From Planctomycetota bacterium (lineage in GTDB: Bacteria > Planctomycetota > GCA-002687715), in assembly GCA_002683135.1 (NCBI GenBank), contig NYSS01000105.1:20832-64216 (forward strand): DNA of 43,385 nt, read 5' to 3'. Each line of letters starts with the position of its first letter. Position 1 is the stretch's first letter. The notes under the pieces were generated by a model that was not told the DNA's origin, ran no database searches, and saw nothing but the letters and a program-made list of their open reading frames with translations. The translations under genes were made by a program, and so were the position numbers. Shown piece after piece: positions 1 through 8,431 of this stretch.

Positions 1-2673
1 TCCGCCGCGCTCGTCCGAAGCCCCGTAGGCGTACGGGCCGACGACCCGCAGCGCGCCGTCGGCCCCGACGACCCACTCCCCCGCGTTTCCACCGACATCG
101 TGAATCCGCACGACCGAGGCACCGACCTTACGGGTGCCCGGCCGGCGCGACCCCACGGCCTGGAGGAGCGGCGGTAGCGAGGTCGAACCGCGAACAGCCG
201 CCGCGAGGGCACGATATCGGGGCCCATCATCTGGAGCCGGCTTGTGCCCGACCCAGGCGTCCAGGGTGTTCTCGTCAGATCCCTTCGGCAAGCTCCCGTG
301 CTCCTTGGCCGTGAGCAGCCGCCAAGGTCGCTTGGTGCGCTGCTCGAGCCGCTCCGCGTATTCTCTGGCGTCGTCGGCGGAGAGCCCAACCATGGGAAAG
401 TTCTCCTCCCCCGGCGCCACCGCGATGTCCGGAAACACGGACCGCCATTGAGCGCGCGTCACCTCGAACCTCCCCACGTTGAGGCCCCGCAACAGGACGG
501 TCTCCGGGGCGAGCACGCTTTCAGCCAAGACCACGCCGAGGGCGGAGGCGCGTCTCCCGTATCCCGCCGCCGCCACCGCGTGCGCGAGCGGGCTGTCGTC
601 GGACAGAGGCGGGGCCACATCGGGACGAGCTCCGAACAGGTAGCGATCCACCCACGCCAGCTCCTCGAGGATCTTGCGACGACGAAAGCTCGGCTTGTTC
701 AACCCGTGGGGCTGCCCTGGGAACAACACGAACCGAACCGGCGCCTTCCCCACTTGCTGCAGGGCCCGATACCACTCCCAGCCCTGCTCCGTCGGAACCG
801 CCGTGTCCTGATCACCGAAGAAGATCAGCGTCGGGGTCTCCACCTTCTGCACGTAGAACAGCGGCGACTTCTTCAGGTAGAGCGCGGGGATCTCCCAGGG
901 GGCGCCACCCAGGTAGTACTTGTCGAACCGGACACCGAACGCACAGTTGCCATAGTCGCTCGTCCAGTTGACGTCACCAGCGCCCGGCACGCAGACCTTG
1001 AACCGATAATGCGCATACTTGGGCGCCCAAAGGTCGGCGAAGGTCAGGCACGCGATCGAGAGGATCGCCCCGTTCGACCAGCCCGCGAGCCCGAGGCGAT
1101 CCGGGTCCACGCGCCCAGCCTTCACCTGCGCATCGATGCCCGAGAGGATGTCGCAGACCTCGAGCTCGTAGTAGCGCTCCTTGATCGACTCGCTCCACTC
1201 CAATCCGTACGAAGAGCTGCCGTGGTAATTCACGAACAGACAGAACGAGCCACGCTCGCTATACAGCTGTGGAAGATATGCGTAGCGCTGCGAGAAACGA
1301 TCCCGATCGGCGCCGTGGGGCCCGCCGTGGGGCATCGCGATCAGGGGATAGCGCTTGCCTTGCTCGTAGCTCGCTGGCCAGTAGAGGATGCCCTCGACCT
1401 CATCCCCTTCGGCCCCGATCCAGCGAACGACCTCACGCTTGGCCATGCGTCGCCGTGAGAACCCGTCGTTGGGGCGTAGGAACTCACTCTCCCCCAGCAC
1501 CCGAGCCCCGTCGAGCCTCCCAGAGCACCAGTGGTCCGGGTCCTGAGCGCTGCCGTGGACGTACACCACCCGATCCGTGCCCCGCGCCGTCGCGAGCCCG
1601 AACATGCGCTCCGCATGCGCCCCTTGGATCGCCTCCCGGGACCACCCGGCCGCGGTCATGCGATAACGGGCGGGCCGATAGCGGACCCCGTCCTCGCAGA
1701 ACGCGATGAAACCGTCCGCGGTCCCCGCGAACCCCGCGCGCCCGATACCGCGTTCCCACTGGAGCGGGACCTGGTCCACCGCGCCAGTGAGGGCGTCGAC
1801 CGCGTAGACGTGGGTGACCGACCCGCTGGCCTCGCCGTCAACCTTGGAATAGGCCACCGCGGCGTACACGACGCTCGAATCGTCCCTCCAGACGAAGCTG
1901 GACGGTCGGCTCCTCCGCTCGGCGAACAACTCGATTTCTTTCCCGCTGGCGAGGTCCCGCAGGAACACCCGCGGCGGTGAGTTCGTGTCCGTGGTGATCG
2001 GGCTCGTGCCGCGCACATACACGACCTTGGTCCCATCCGGTGACGGCTCGAACCCCTGCACGCGATCCCGGTTCTTGGTCAGCCTCTCGAGCTCGCCGAA
2101 ACTCTCGCCCAACGTGAGACGGAACAAGCGGACCGCCTGCTCCTGGAACCGGGTGACGTCTTCGACTACCCGGCTCTTGTCCTTGTGCTTCTCCTCGACA
2201 CGCTCGGCGGGGCTCTTGCGCTCTCGCGCACCGACGATCAACGCGCCATCGTCGAGCCAGCGAAACCCCCGGACGCCCCCTTCCAGCTTGGTCACGGGAC
2301 GGGGCTCGCCACCGTCCATACGCAGCACCCAGACCTGGGCGCCCTTCGGAAACTTCTTCACGCCCTCCGGTGTCCTCGATGTCGTGTACGCGAGGCGGGT
2401 CCCGTCCGGTGACCACCGGGGCGAGGAGATCCCCCCATCCCCGAACACGAGCTGGCGGTGCTTGGAGGTCCCCAAATCCGTCAGGTACAGGCGCCCCACG
2501 TAGCGGTCCTTCTCCAGATCGCAGATCGTCTTGATCCAAGCCGCGTAATGGCCGTCGGGCGAGACGGCCATGGACCCGATTCGTTCCTGCCTGACCACGT
2601 CCTCTCCTGTCCAAGGGTCGTGCTGGGCCAAGAGCGGCTGGAGGATGACGAGGGCGAGGATGATGGGCTTCAT
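1..2673 (-). CDS. S9 (prolyl oligopeptidase) family peptidase fused to a C-terminal FGE/SUMF1-like domain, 3' end off window
   Basis: The reading frame is open for 891 codons from ATG 2673 to the window edge, so the C-terminus is missing. AAAGGAG lies just upstream of the start. A hydrophobic N-terminus (MKPIILALVILQPLLAQ) is a probable signal peptide. Residues ~20-400 are a WD40/PD40-type beta-propeller (SPDGHYAAW, SPDGTRLAY, SPDGTKVVY). Residues ~430-690 are an alpha/beta hydrolase with triad Ser533 (GWSNG), Asp623 (FFGDQDTAVP) and His656 (GQPHG), as in S9 acyl-peptide hydrolases and prolyl oligopeptidases. After the hydrolase the same frame continues into an FGE-sulfatase-like domain from ~residue 720: VGRFEVTRAQWR, NFPMVGLSADDAREYAERL, then DVGGNAGEWV near residue 865. 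Family knowledge: S9 enzymes cleave short peptides; FGE-like domains oxidise a Cys or act as non-catalytic binding modules. Which applies here is unknown, because the catalytic end of the domain lies outside. A weak TACGAT -10 lies at 2699-2704. Confidence 0.88.
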   Translation of the reverse strand, partial: MKPIILALVILQPLLAQHDPWTGEDVVRQERIGSMAVSPDGHYAAWIKTICDLEKDRYVGRLYLTDLGTSKHRQLVFGDGGISSPRWSPDGTRLAYTTSRTPEGVKKFPKGAQVWVLRMDGGEPRPVTKLEGGVRGFRWLDDGALIVGARERKSPAERVEEKHKDKSRVVEDVTRFQEQAVRLFRLTLGESFGELERLTKNRDRVQGFEPSPDGTKVVYVRGTSPITTDTNSPPRVFLRDLASGKEIELFAERRSRPSSFVWRDDSSVVYAAVAYSKVDGEASGSVTHVYAVDALTGAVDQVPLQWERGIGRAGFAGTADGFIAFCEDGVRYRPARYRMTAAGWSREAIQGAHAERMFGLATARGTDRVVYVHGSAQDPDHWCSGRLDGARVLGESEFLRPNDGFSRRRMAKREVVRWIGAEGDEVEGILYWPASYEQGKRYPLIAMPHGGPHGADRDRFSQRYAYLPQLYSERGSFCLFVNYHGSSSYGLEWSESIKERYYELEVCDILSGIDAQVKAGRVDPDRLGLAGWSNGAILSIACLTFADLWAPKYAHYRFKVCVPGAGDVNWTSDYGNCAFGVRFDKYYLGGAPWEIPALYLKKSPLFYVQKVETPTLIFFGDQDTAVPTEQGWEWYRALQQVGKAPVRFVLFPGQPHGLNKPSFRRRKILEELAWVDRYLFGARPDVAPPLSDDSPLAHAVAAAGYGRRASALGVVLAESVLAPETVLLRGLNVGRFEVTRAQWRSVFPDIAVAPGEENFPMVGLSADDAREYAERLEQRTKRPWRLLTAKEHGSLPKGSDENTLDAWVGHKPAPDDGPRYRALAAAVRGSTSLPPLLQAVGSRRPGTRKVGASVVRIHDVGGNAGEWVVGADGALRVVGPYAYGASDERGG

Positions 2674-2754
2674 CTGGGATCTCCTTTGGGTCGCGGAGAT
2701 CGTAAACCTTCCCTGATTCGTGCAGCCGCGTACCGCGTTTGAGAGGATGCCCAC

Positions 2755-4170
2755 ATGGCAGCCCCGCTAGACAGCTCCGCGAAAGACCTCGAGGCCATGC
2801 TGAACGCAACCGTGCCTCGCCTCCTCCGGTGGTTCGAGACTCTCGAGGACCAGCCCAGCCACGCCACCGAGTGTCCGCCGGAGCACCTCGCCGCCTTCCG
2901 CGAGCCCCTGCCGGAGTCCGGGCGTCCCCTGGAAGGGCTGCTGGACCGCCTCATCGACGACGTCGTCCCCTGGTCATTCAACACCGCCGGGCCCGGGTAC
3001 CTCGCGTACGTTCCGGGCGGCGGCCTACCGAGCACCGCGGTCGCCGAGTTGTTCGCCGCGATCACCAATCGCTACGCCGGCGTCTGCGCGGCGGCCCCCG
3101 TGGCCGTCGAGATCGAGACCCAGGTGCTGCGCTGGCTATGCGAGCTCATGGGGATGCCAAAGGGCGCGCTCGGCGTGATGACGACCGGCGGGTCCCTGTC
3201 CAACTTCATCGGGGCGGTCGCGGCGCGCCACGATCGGCTCGGAGAAGACCTGACGGGCGCCTGCGCCTACGTCTCCTCCGAGATCCACCACTGCATGACG
3301 AAGGCGCTGCGTCTGGCCGGGATCCCCTCTGCCGGCATCCGCACCGTCCCCGTCGACGACCAGTTCCGTCTCGACCCGAGCGCGCTGCGCGCGCTGATTC
3401 TTGAGGACAGGGCGGCGGGCAAACGGCCGTTCCTGGTGTGCGCGAGCGCCGGCACCGTCAACACCGGCGCCATCGACCCCCTGACCGACATCGCCGACCT
3501 GTGCGCGGACGAAGACCTTTGGTTTCACGTAGACGGCGCCTACGGAGCGTTGTTCCGCCTGGTGCCAGAGCTGGAAGCCCCCCTCCGCGGCGTCGAACGG
3601 GCGGACAGCCTGGTCCTCGATCCGCACAAGGGCCTGTTCCTCCCGTACGGAACGGGCGTCCTCCTCGTCAAGGACCTGCGGGCGCTTCGAGCGGCTCACG
3701 ACGCCGACGCCGCCTATCTCCCGCCGCTCAACGAGGGAGAGGAGCAGGTCGACTTCTGCAACCTCTCCCCCGAGCTGTCCCGCGACTGGCGCGGCATCCG
3801 GCTCTGGCTGCCGTTCATGCTTCACGGCATCCAGGCATTCAGGGATGCTCTGCGCGAGAAACACGAGCTAGCGATCCACGCGGCGGAGGCCATCGCGCAG
3901 GAGCCGGGGGTGGTCCTCGCCCACGCCCCGCGGCTCTCTCTCTTCGCCTTCCGCCAGACCTTCGAGGGGCTCTCCCTCGAACAGGAGAACCGGAGGAACG
4001 AGGACCTCCTGGAGCGCATCAACCACCACCGCCGCGCCATGCTTACGTCCACAGAGATCGACGGCACGTTCTGGTTGAGGGTGTGCGTTCTGCACCTACG
4101 CACCCACAGGGAGCGGGTGGACGAGGCCCTCCGCATCGTGCGGGAGGAGCTCAGGAATCCAGGGGGCTAG
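2755..4170 (+). CDS. PLP-dependent group II amino-acid decarboxylase
   Basis: A 471-residue protein with fold-type I PLP enzyme features of the group II decarboxylases (aromatic-L-amino-acid, glutamate and histidine decarboxylase relatives). The Schiff-base lysine is K292 in DPHKGLFLPYGTG. The cofactor Asp/His region is FHVDGAYGA, and the substrate-side N-terminal region is typical of the family (FNTAGPGYLAYVPGGG). The expected reaction is alpha-decarboxylation of an amino acid to an amine in the cytoplasm; the substrate cannot be read from the sequence. ATG 2755 is preceded by GAGAGGA with 7-nt spacing. It is divergent from the S9 gene across 81 bp, and its last 20 bp overlap the 3' end of the convergent exonuclease gene. 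Some family members are sphingosine-1-phosphate-lyase-like or aspartate decarboxylases, so the substrate class is uncertain. Confidence 0.85.
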   Translation: MAAPLDSSAKDLEAMLNATVPRLLRWFETLEDQPSHATECPPEHLAAFREPLPESGRPLEGLLDRLIDDVVPWSFNTAGPGYLAYVPGGGLPSTAVAELFAAITNRYAGVCAAAPVAVEIETQVLRWLCELMGMPKGALGVMTTGGSLSNFIGAVAARHDRLGEDLTGACAYVSSEIHHCMTKALRLAGIPSAGIRTVPVDDQFRLDPSALRALILEDRAAGKRPFLVCASAGTVNTGAIDPLTDIADLCADEDLWFHVDGAYGALFRLVPELEAPLRGVERADSLVLDPHKGLFLPYGTGVLLVKDLRALRAAHDADAAYLPPLNEGEEQVDFCNLSPELSRDWRGIRLWLPFMLHGIQAFRDALREKHELAIHAAEAIAQEPGVVLAHAPRLSLFAFRQTFEGLSLEQENRRNEDLLERINHHRRAMLTSTEIDGTFWLRVCVLHLRTHRERVDEALRIVREELRNPGG

Positions 4171-5020
4171 GGAACCCCACCCGACTGAAGAACCTGTCCG
4201 CCCCGTCCGGCGTCCCCCGAAGGCGTAGGTCCCCCAGGGTGCGGATCTCCGGTTCCATGGGCGCCTCCTCATCCAACACGACCAGCCGCCGGCTGAGGCG
4301 GGCCTCTTCCTCATGCTCGCGGAGCTTGTCACCCAGGCCTTTGGCGCCGCGCACATCGAGAGTGGCGACGCGGTCCAGATCCTCGTACAGGCCGTCCACC
4401 GATCCGAAGGCGGCGATGAGCGCCTGCGCCGTCTTCGGACCGACGCCCTTCACTCCGGGGACGTTGTCCGTGGGATCACCGGCGAGGGCGAGATAGTCGA
4501 CGAGCTGGGACGCCTCGACGCCGAAGCGCTCCTTGACCATGGGCCCGTCGATGGCGTCGAGTTCCTTGGGATCGAGCACGCAAACCGCATCCGAAACAAG
4601 CTGGAGGACGTCCTTGTCGGGCGTCACTAATGCCGCCTCGAGACCGGCACCGACGGCGCGCCGAGCGAGCGTGGCCATCAGGTCATCGGCCTCGTACCCG
4701 TCGGTGCGGAAGGACGGAAACCCCAACGCGACGCAGAGGTCGTACGCGAGATCGAACTGGGGCACCAGGTCATCCGGCGGCTCACCGCGGTTGGCCTTGT
4801 AGTCGGGCCAGATTTCGTTGCGGAACGTCCACATCCCAGCGTCGAACACCACGGCCAGGTGCGTGGGGCGGGTCCGCCGAACGACCTTGCCTAACCACTG
4901 CCCGAACCCCCAGACCGCGCCGACCTCGACACCGTCCGGCGCGGGACGCTCGTTGACGCTGAACCAGGCCCTGAAAAGAGCAGCGGTCCCATCCAGGACG
5001 TGCAGCACGGTGCGCGACAT
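4151..5020 (-). CDS. stand-alone 5'-3' exonuclease / flap endonuclease (PolA N-domain-like)
   Basis: A 289-residue protein covering the whole PIN-like plus H3TH nuclease module found at the N-terminus of DNA polymerase I, without any polymerase domain. Visible acidic metal-binding motifs are VLDGTAALFRAW near the N-terminus, AVVFDAG, GYEADDLMATLA and VTPDKDVLQLV. The helix-hairpin-helix is GDPTDNVPGVKGVGPKTA. Role by family: removal of RNA primers and 5' flaps in replication and repair. The start ATG 5020 has AGGA 7 nt upstream. A TAGGAT box inside a 17-bp inverted repeat also lies directly before the start and could be its -10. A full polA may exist elsewhere in the genome. Confidence 0.9.
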   Translation of the reverse strand: MSRTVLHVLDGTAALFRAWFSVNERPAPDGVEVGAVWGFGQWLGKVVRRTRPTHLAVVFDAGMWTFRNEIWPDYKANRGEPPDDLVPQFDLAYDLCVALGFPSFRTDGYEADDLMATLARRAVGAGLEAALVTPDKDVLQLVSDAVCVLDPKELDAIDGPMVKERFGVEASQLVDYLALAGDPTDNVPGVKGVGPKTAQALIAAFGSVDGLYEDLDRVATLDVRGAKGLGDKLREHEEEARLSRRLVVLDEEAPMEPEIRTLGDLRLRGTPDGADRFFSRVGFPSPLDS

Positions 5021-5025
5021 GCCGC

Positions 5026-5042
5026 CATCCTATGACAGGATG
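5026..5042. promoter_or_regulatory. 17-bp inverted repeat overlapping possible exonuclease -10
   Basis: CATCCT-ATGAC-AGGATG is a perfect 6-bp inverted repeat with a 5-base spacer. It starts 6 bp upstream of the exonuclease start codon, in the 114-bp divergent region shared with the ATP-grasp gene. On the minus strand it contains TAGGAT, six bases before the ATG. It could be an operator or simply a small RNA hairpin. No second copy was noticed. Confidence 0.3.
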
Positions 5043-5134
5043 GGACATTGCGAGGTTGCCCGCCCTTGGCCGTTTGCTAGGGTCCCCCTCGGCCGCCCCC
5101 CCTCTCCTCTCTCTGGCGGCAGGGAGCCCCCATT

Positions 5135-6058
5135 ATGAAGCGCATCGGCATCCTGTTTGGCCAGGAGCGCACGTTCCCCGAGGCCTTCTGCGACGCGGTC
5201 AATGGCCGCGATGCGGGGGTCACGGCGGAGCCTGTGGAGGTCGAAGCGCTGCGGCACGAATCCGAGCGCCCCTACGACGTCATCGTGGACCGAATCAGCC
5301 ACGAGGTCCCCTACTATCAGATGTTCCTGAAGCAGTGCGCGCTGCTCGGCACCCACGTGATCAACAATCCGTTCTGGCGCATCGCCGACGACAAGTACTT
5401 CGGCACTGTCCTGGCGGCGAAGCTCGGGGTCGCGGTACCGAAGACGCGGCTGTTGCCGCAACGGGAGGATGTGCAGGACATCAAACCCCAAAGCCTCACC
5501 AACCTGCACCTCGTCGACTGGGAGCGGATCGGCTCCGAAGTCGGCTTCCCTTGCTACATCAAGCCGGCGACGGGAGGCGGCTGGAAGTCAGTCAGCAAGT
5601 GCGATGACCTCGCCCAACTGCTGCACGCCTTCGACGATTCGGGGGAGCTCGTCATGATGCTGCAGGAGGGCATCGAGTGGGAGGCCTACGCGCGCCTGCT
5701 GTGCATCGGAAAAGAGGAGGTCCTGATCGCTCCGTGGGACCCGACCAAGCCGCACCACCTCCGTTATACGGAGGCCGCATTCTCCTACGGAGACGGTCTG
5801 GAGAAGCTCATGATCGAGCAGGCGCGCGAGATCAATCGGGCGCTTGGCTATGACATGAACACGGTCGAGTTCGCGATCCGCAACGGGGTCCCCTACGCGA
5901 TCGACTTCACCAACACCGCCCCGGACTTCGACCGCAACTCGCTCACCGGGGACCACTTCGACTGGGTGGTCGAGAAGATGACCGACCTCGCGATCCAACG
6001 CGCCAACGAGGCACCTCCCGAGGCCCCGGCGGTGTCGTGGAAACAGCTGATCAGGTAG
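5135..6058 (+). CDS. ATP-grasp domain protein (RimK/glutathione-synthetase-type ligase)
   Basis: A 307-residue protein with an ATP-grasp fold. Residues ~1-110 are the pre-ATP-grasp Rossmann-like part, ending in INNPFWRIADDKYFG. Central motifs are VPKTRLLP, the nucleotide-binding FPCYIKPATGGGWKSVS, and the hinge region MMLQEGIEWEAYARL. The metal-binding end is EFAIRNGVPYAIDFTNTAP. Such enzymes join a carboxylate, activated as acyl phosphate, to an amine or thiol; the substrates here are unknown. ATG 5135 follows AGGGAG at 5121-5126. It stands alone on the plus strand and is convergent with the next gene, with only 7 bp between them. Relatives are annotated as conserved hypothetical glutathione-synthase-like proteins; no specific function is claimed. 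Confidence 0.8.
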   Translation: MKRIGILFGQERTFPEAFCDAVNGRDAGVTAEPVEVEALRHESERPYDVIVDRISHEVPYYQMFLKQCALLGTHVINNPFWRIADDKYFGTVLAAKLGVAVPKTRLLPQREDVQDIKPQSLTNLHLVDWERIGSEVGFPCYIKPATGGGWKSVSKCDDLAQLLHAFDDSGELVMMLQEGIEWEAYARLLCIGKEEVLIAPWDPTKPHHLRYTEAAFSYGDGLEKLMIEQAREINRALGYDMNTVEFAIRNGVPYAIDFTNTAPDFDRNSLTGDHFDWVVEKMTDLAIQRANEAPPEAPAVSWKQLIR

Positions 6059-6065
6059 GGATCCA

Positions 6066-7013
6066 CTACTGCAGCGTCACCGTGACTCGATTCGAGAGCT
6101 CCGTCACTGACGGCGACGGCGACTGCGGATCGAGGGTGGCGAACGCCAGGTGGGCGACCATTCCGGAGAGGTTCGGCAGGGGCGGGACGTTGACCTGGGC
6201 TGTCGCGTTGCCGTTGCCATCGAGGGACCCCTGGAAGTTCTGGAAGATCGACGCATAGGCCGGGTCCAGGGTCAGGTTGGCGAGAGCGCTGAACGGGTTG
6301 AGCGGCACCAGGAACGGCCCCCCGAGGGAAACCGGCGTCGCGTCGTCCGAAGCGACGAGGATGTAGCTGTGCCCGGAGACCGTGGGCGCCTCCAACGTGA
6401 TCGGCTGAGATGAACCAATGGGCCACGTCGTCTGCGCGACCGACACCCTCGCCTGATACACGGTGTGCGTCGCCGTGAAGATGTAATCGCTCGTCGGAGC
6501 GCTGTTGCCGTTCGCCGCGTTTCCTGCGGCGTAAATCGTCATGGGCCCGGAGGGCGGCGACGGATCGGGGAGCCAGCCCACAGACCAAGAGGTCTGCTGA
6601 CTACCGGATAGCGTATGACTGACGTATTCCGGATCGCCGTACGCGAACTGCGCGTCGTTGCCGAAGCTCGAAGTGTCCCAGGAGCCCGCGAAGCTAGGAT
6701 TGAACTGCATGTCAGCAGCGTCACGGGCGGTCATCTCGAAGCCGTGGATCGGCCGCGTCGTGGCCGGGAAGCCGACCACGATCGACGCGGCCCCGGAACC
6801 CGGAACATCCAGCGTGGTCGCAGGTCCCGAGATGTCAAACGAGGCGATCCCTAACCCTATCCCTGAGTTCAGGGCGAAGCTGAAGTGGCAAAGCGTACAG
6901 TTGGAATTGCCGGGCGCGCCCGTCATCTGGGAGGGCGGACCGCTCTGGAAACCGACGAGTACACCGCACAACATCACGGTCGTGAGAGTGGCGAGGACCA
7001 ACACACGCGCCAT
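6066..7013 (-). CDS. secreted choice-of-anchor V-like protein with CxxCH motif
   Basis: A 315-residue exported protein. ATG 7013 is chosen over a longer frame because it has a GGAG site and begins a clear signal peptide (MARVLVLATLTTVMLCGVLV, residues 1-20). Right after the signal sequence comes TGAPGNSNCTLCHFSF, a CxxCH motif (C39, C42, H43) in the context typical of choice-of-anchor V / reelin-type domains. A beta-rich body of ~250 residues follows (GFPATTRPIHGFEMTARD, IYAAGNAANGN). The CxxCH could bind haem c or only resemble it. No C-terminal sorting signal was recognised. It is the last of three minus-strand genes, after the desaturase and a small membrane protein. Confidence 0.7.
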   Translation of the reverse strand: MARVLVLATLTTVMLCGVLVGFQSGPPSQMTGAPGNSNCTLCHFSFALNSGIGLGIASFDISGPATTLDVPGSGAASIVVGFPATTRPIHGFEMTARDAADMQFNPSFAGSWDTSSFGNDAQFAYGDPEYVSHTLSGSQQTSWSVGWLPDPSPPSGPMTIYAAGNAANGNSAPTSDYIFTATHTVYQARVSVAQTTWPIGSSQPITLEAPTVSGHSYILVASDDATPVSLGGPFLVPLNPFSALANLTLDPAYASIFQNFQGSLDGNGNATAQVNVPPLPNLSGMVAHLAFATLDPQSPSPSVTELSNRVTVTLQ

Positions 7014-7054
7014 CTGGAAACTCCGGAGATAAAGGGGAATGCGTCGCGGACGGG

Positions 7055-7255
7055 TTAGGGGCGCTGCGCTTGGCGACCCTTGACAGTCGGCAGGTAGGCA
7101 ACCAAAGCAAGGGTGATCAAGCCGGAGCCGATGGATGCCCACAACTCAGAGGAGTGACCGGTGCTGTCGTAACGAACCCACAAATACCAGCAGAAGTAGG
7201 CGCCAAAGAGAATGGCGCAGAAGATGAGGAAACGGTGGAAGTAGATCAACGACAC
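7055..7255 (-). CDS. small membrane protein, 66 aa
   Basis: The GTG start at 7255 has GGAG 6 nt upstream and leaves 38 bp after the desaturase stop, which fits an operon. The protein has two hydrophobic segments, residues ~8-24 (FLIFCAILFGAYFCWYLWV) and ~40-55 (SIGSGLITLALVAYL). A short basic tail (KGRQAQRP) follows. It is probably an inner-membrane protein with two passes and both ends on the same side. A longer frame to 7345 would run back into the desaturase gene and has no better start signal. The function is unknown; placement suggests a role linked to lipid desaturation or to the downstream secreted protein, but this is only context. Confidence 0.6.
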   Translation of the reverse strand: MSLIYFHRFLIFCAILFGAYFCWYLWVRYDSTGHSSELWASIGSGLITLALVAYLPTVKGRQAQRP

Positions 7256-7293
7256 GTTGCGCTCCGTGGGGCACCTGAGCCCGCTCCCCCAGT

Positions 7294-8352
7294 TTACCCG
7301 CCGAGGGGGGCGTCCTGAAGGCCCTTGCCGCCAGCGTTGCGCCACAGCGTCGACAGGACCTCCGGTAGCGAACGGGCCACCGCGAGTCGGTACGGCGCAT
7401 CGTTCGGTAGCTCCTCCACGAGCCGACGATGTGCCCGCCCCAGCGCGTGATAAGGCAGGTCAGGCAAATAGTGGTGGAGCCCGTGATACCGCAGCCCGAC
7501 GGGCGCCCACAGCTCGGTCCACCACGCGCCCGGGATGGTCACCGAGTCCGCGACCTGACCGACCACGTCCATCGCCGGTCCGTCATTCCGATAACGATGC
7601 GCGCCCAACGTGCGCACCTGATTGACGAAGGCGACGCCAAACGACACCAAGTACCAGACGAGGAACACCTGGATGGGCAGCACGCCTCTTACGACCAAGA
7701 AAGCGGCCGCCCCCCAGACCGCCAGGCTGCCGACTTCCATCCAGCGCATCCGAACCCGATCAGCAGTCGACAGCTCCTTGCGGACGTAAGCCAGGTTGAT
7801 CACCAGGGACGACGCGCGCCGCTCCAGCCAACCATGCAACGGAGGCACGATCAGACCCACCGGCGCCAGGACGACGAAGCGCAGAAAGAACGCCGCCGGG
7901 GCCAACACGGTCTCGACGAGGAACAGGATCACCTGCCGGCGGGGACCGCGACCGAGAGGCAGATACTCCGGGTCGCCGGGGGTCCCATAGATCGTGCGCC
8001 GATGGTGGTCGGTGTGGACGCCGGTGTAGGCGAGGGATGGGACGAGCATGGGCAACCCGATGAGGATGTTCCACGCCGCCTCGAACCCGGGGACCGCCCC
8101 CTTCGACAGGTGGGTCAGCTCATGGATAAACAGGAGGGCCCGGTACATGGCGAGGACGGAGAGCAGGAGCCAAAAGAAGAACGCGGGCTCCCCTGGAGAT
8201 GCCCGGCTCGCCATCACGAACCCCACCCATCCGATCGCCGCGGACACCAGCATGTCGGGCCAGTAGAAACCGGGCCTCGGCCGGAAGAGGTCATTGACGA
8301 TCTTCCGGGCCTCGACGAGTCCGGTAGGGCGGGCCGACGATGAGCCGTCCAT
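7294..8352 (-). CDS. membrane fatty acid desaturase
   Basis: A 352-residue integral membrane di-iron desaturase. The histidine boxes are visible in order: HELTHLS, HTDHH (in TGVHTDHHRRT) and GLHHYLPDLPYH near the C-terminus. Hydrophobic segments include MLVSAAIGWVGFVM, FFWLLLSVLAMYRALLF, FFLRFVVLAPVGLIVPPL and LAVWGAAAFLVV. Family role: oxygen-dependent introduction of a double bond into lipid acyl chains, using an external electron donor. The start at ATG 8352 (MDGSSS) is preferred over 8505 because the longer form would overlap the divergent SDR gene. Its Shine-Dalgarno is weak (AAGACTGAAG). It heads a likely three-gene minus-strand operon. Confidence 0.85.
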   Translation of the reverse strand: MDGSSSARPTGLVEARKIVNDLFRPRPGFYWPDMLVSAAIGWVGFVMASRASPGEPAFFFWLLLSVLAMYRALLFIHELTHLSKGAVPGFEAAWNILIGLPMLVPSLAYTGVHTDHHRRTIYGTPGDPEYLPLGRGPRRQVILFLVETVLAPAAFFLRFVVLAPVGLIVPPLHGWLERRASSLVINLAYVRKELSTADRVRMRWMEVGSLAVWGAAAFLVVRGVLPIQVFLVWYLVSFGVAFVNQVRTLGAHRYRNDGPAMDVVGQVADSVTIPGAWWTELWAPVGLRYHGLHHYLPDLPYHALGRAHRRLVEELPNDAPYRLAVARSLPEVLSTLWRNAGGKGLQDAPLGG

Positions 8353-8431
8353 GGGCTTCAGTCTTACCCAATCTTGCCCCGCCCGGGAATGACACATACG
8401 GTGCGTAGGAAGATCTTGTCGACTCGACGCC

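Noticed and set aside
244..1458. 404-codon plus-strand open frame
   Set aside because: It is the antisense shadow of the S9-FGE gene, has arginine/proline-rich composition and no family motif. The minus-strand frame carries a full catalytic triad.
1838..2809. 323-codon minus-strand frame overlapping the S9 gene start
   Set aside because: It is in a different frame from the S9 protein, is arginine-rich and contains no motif; the S9 frame has the signal peptide and Shine-Dalgarno.
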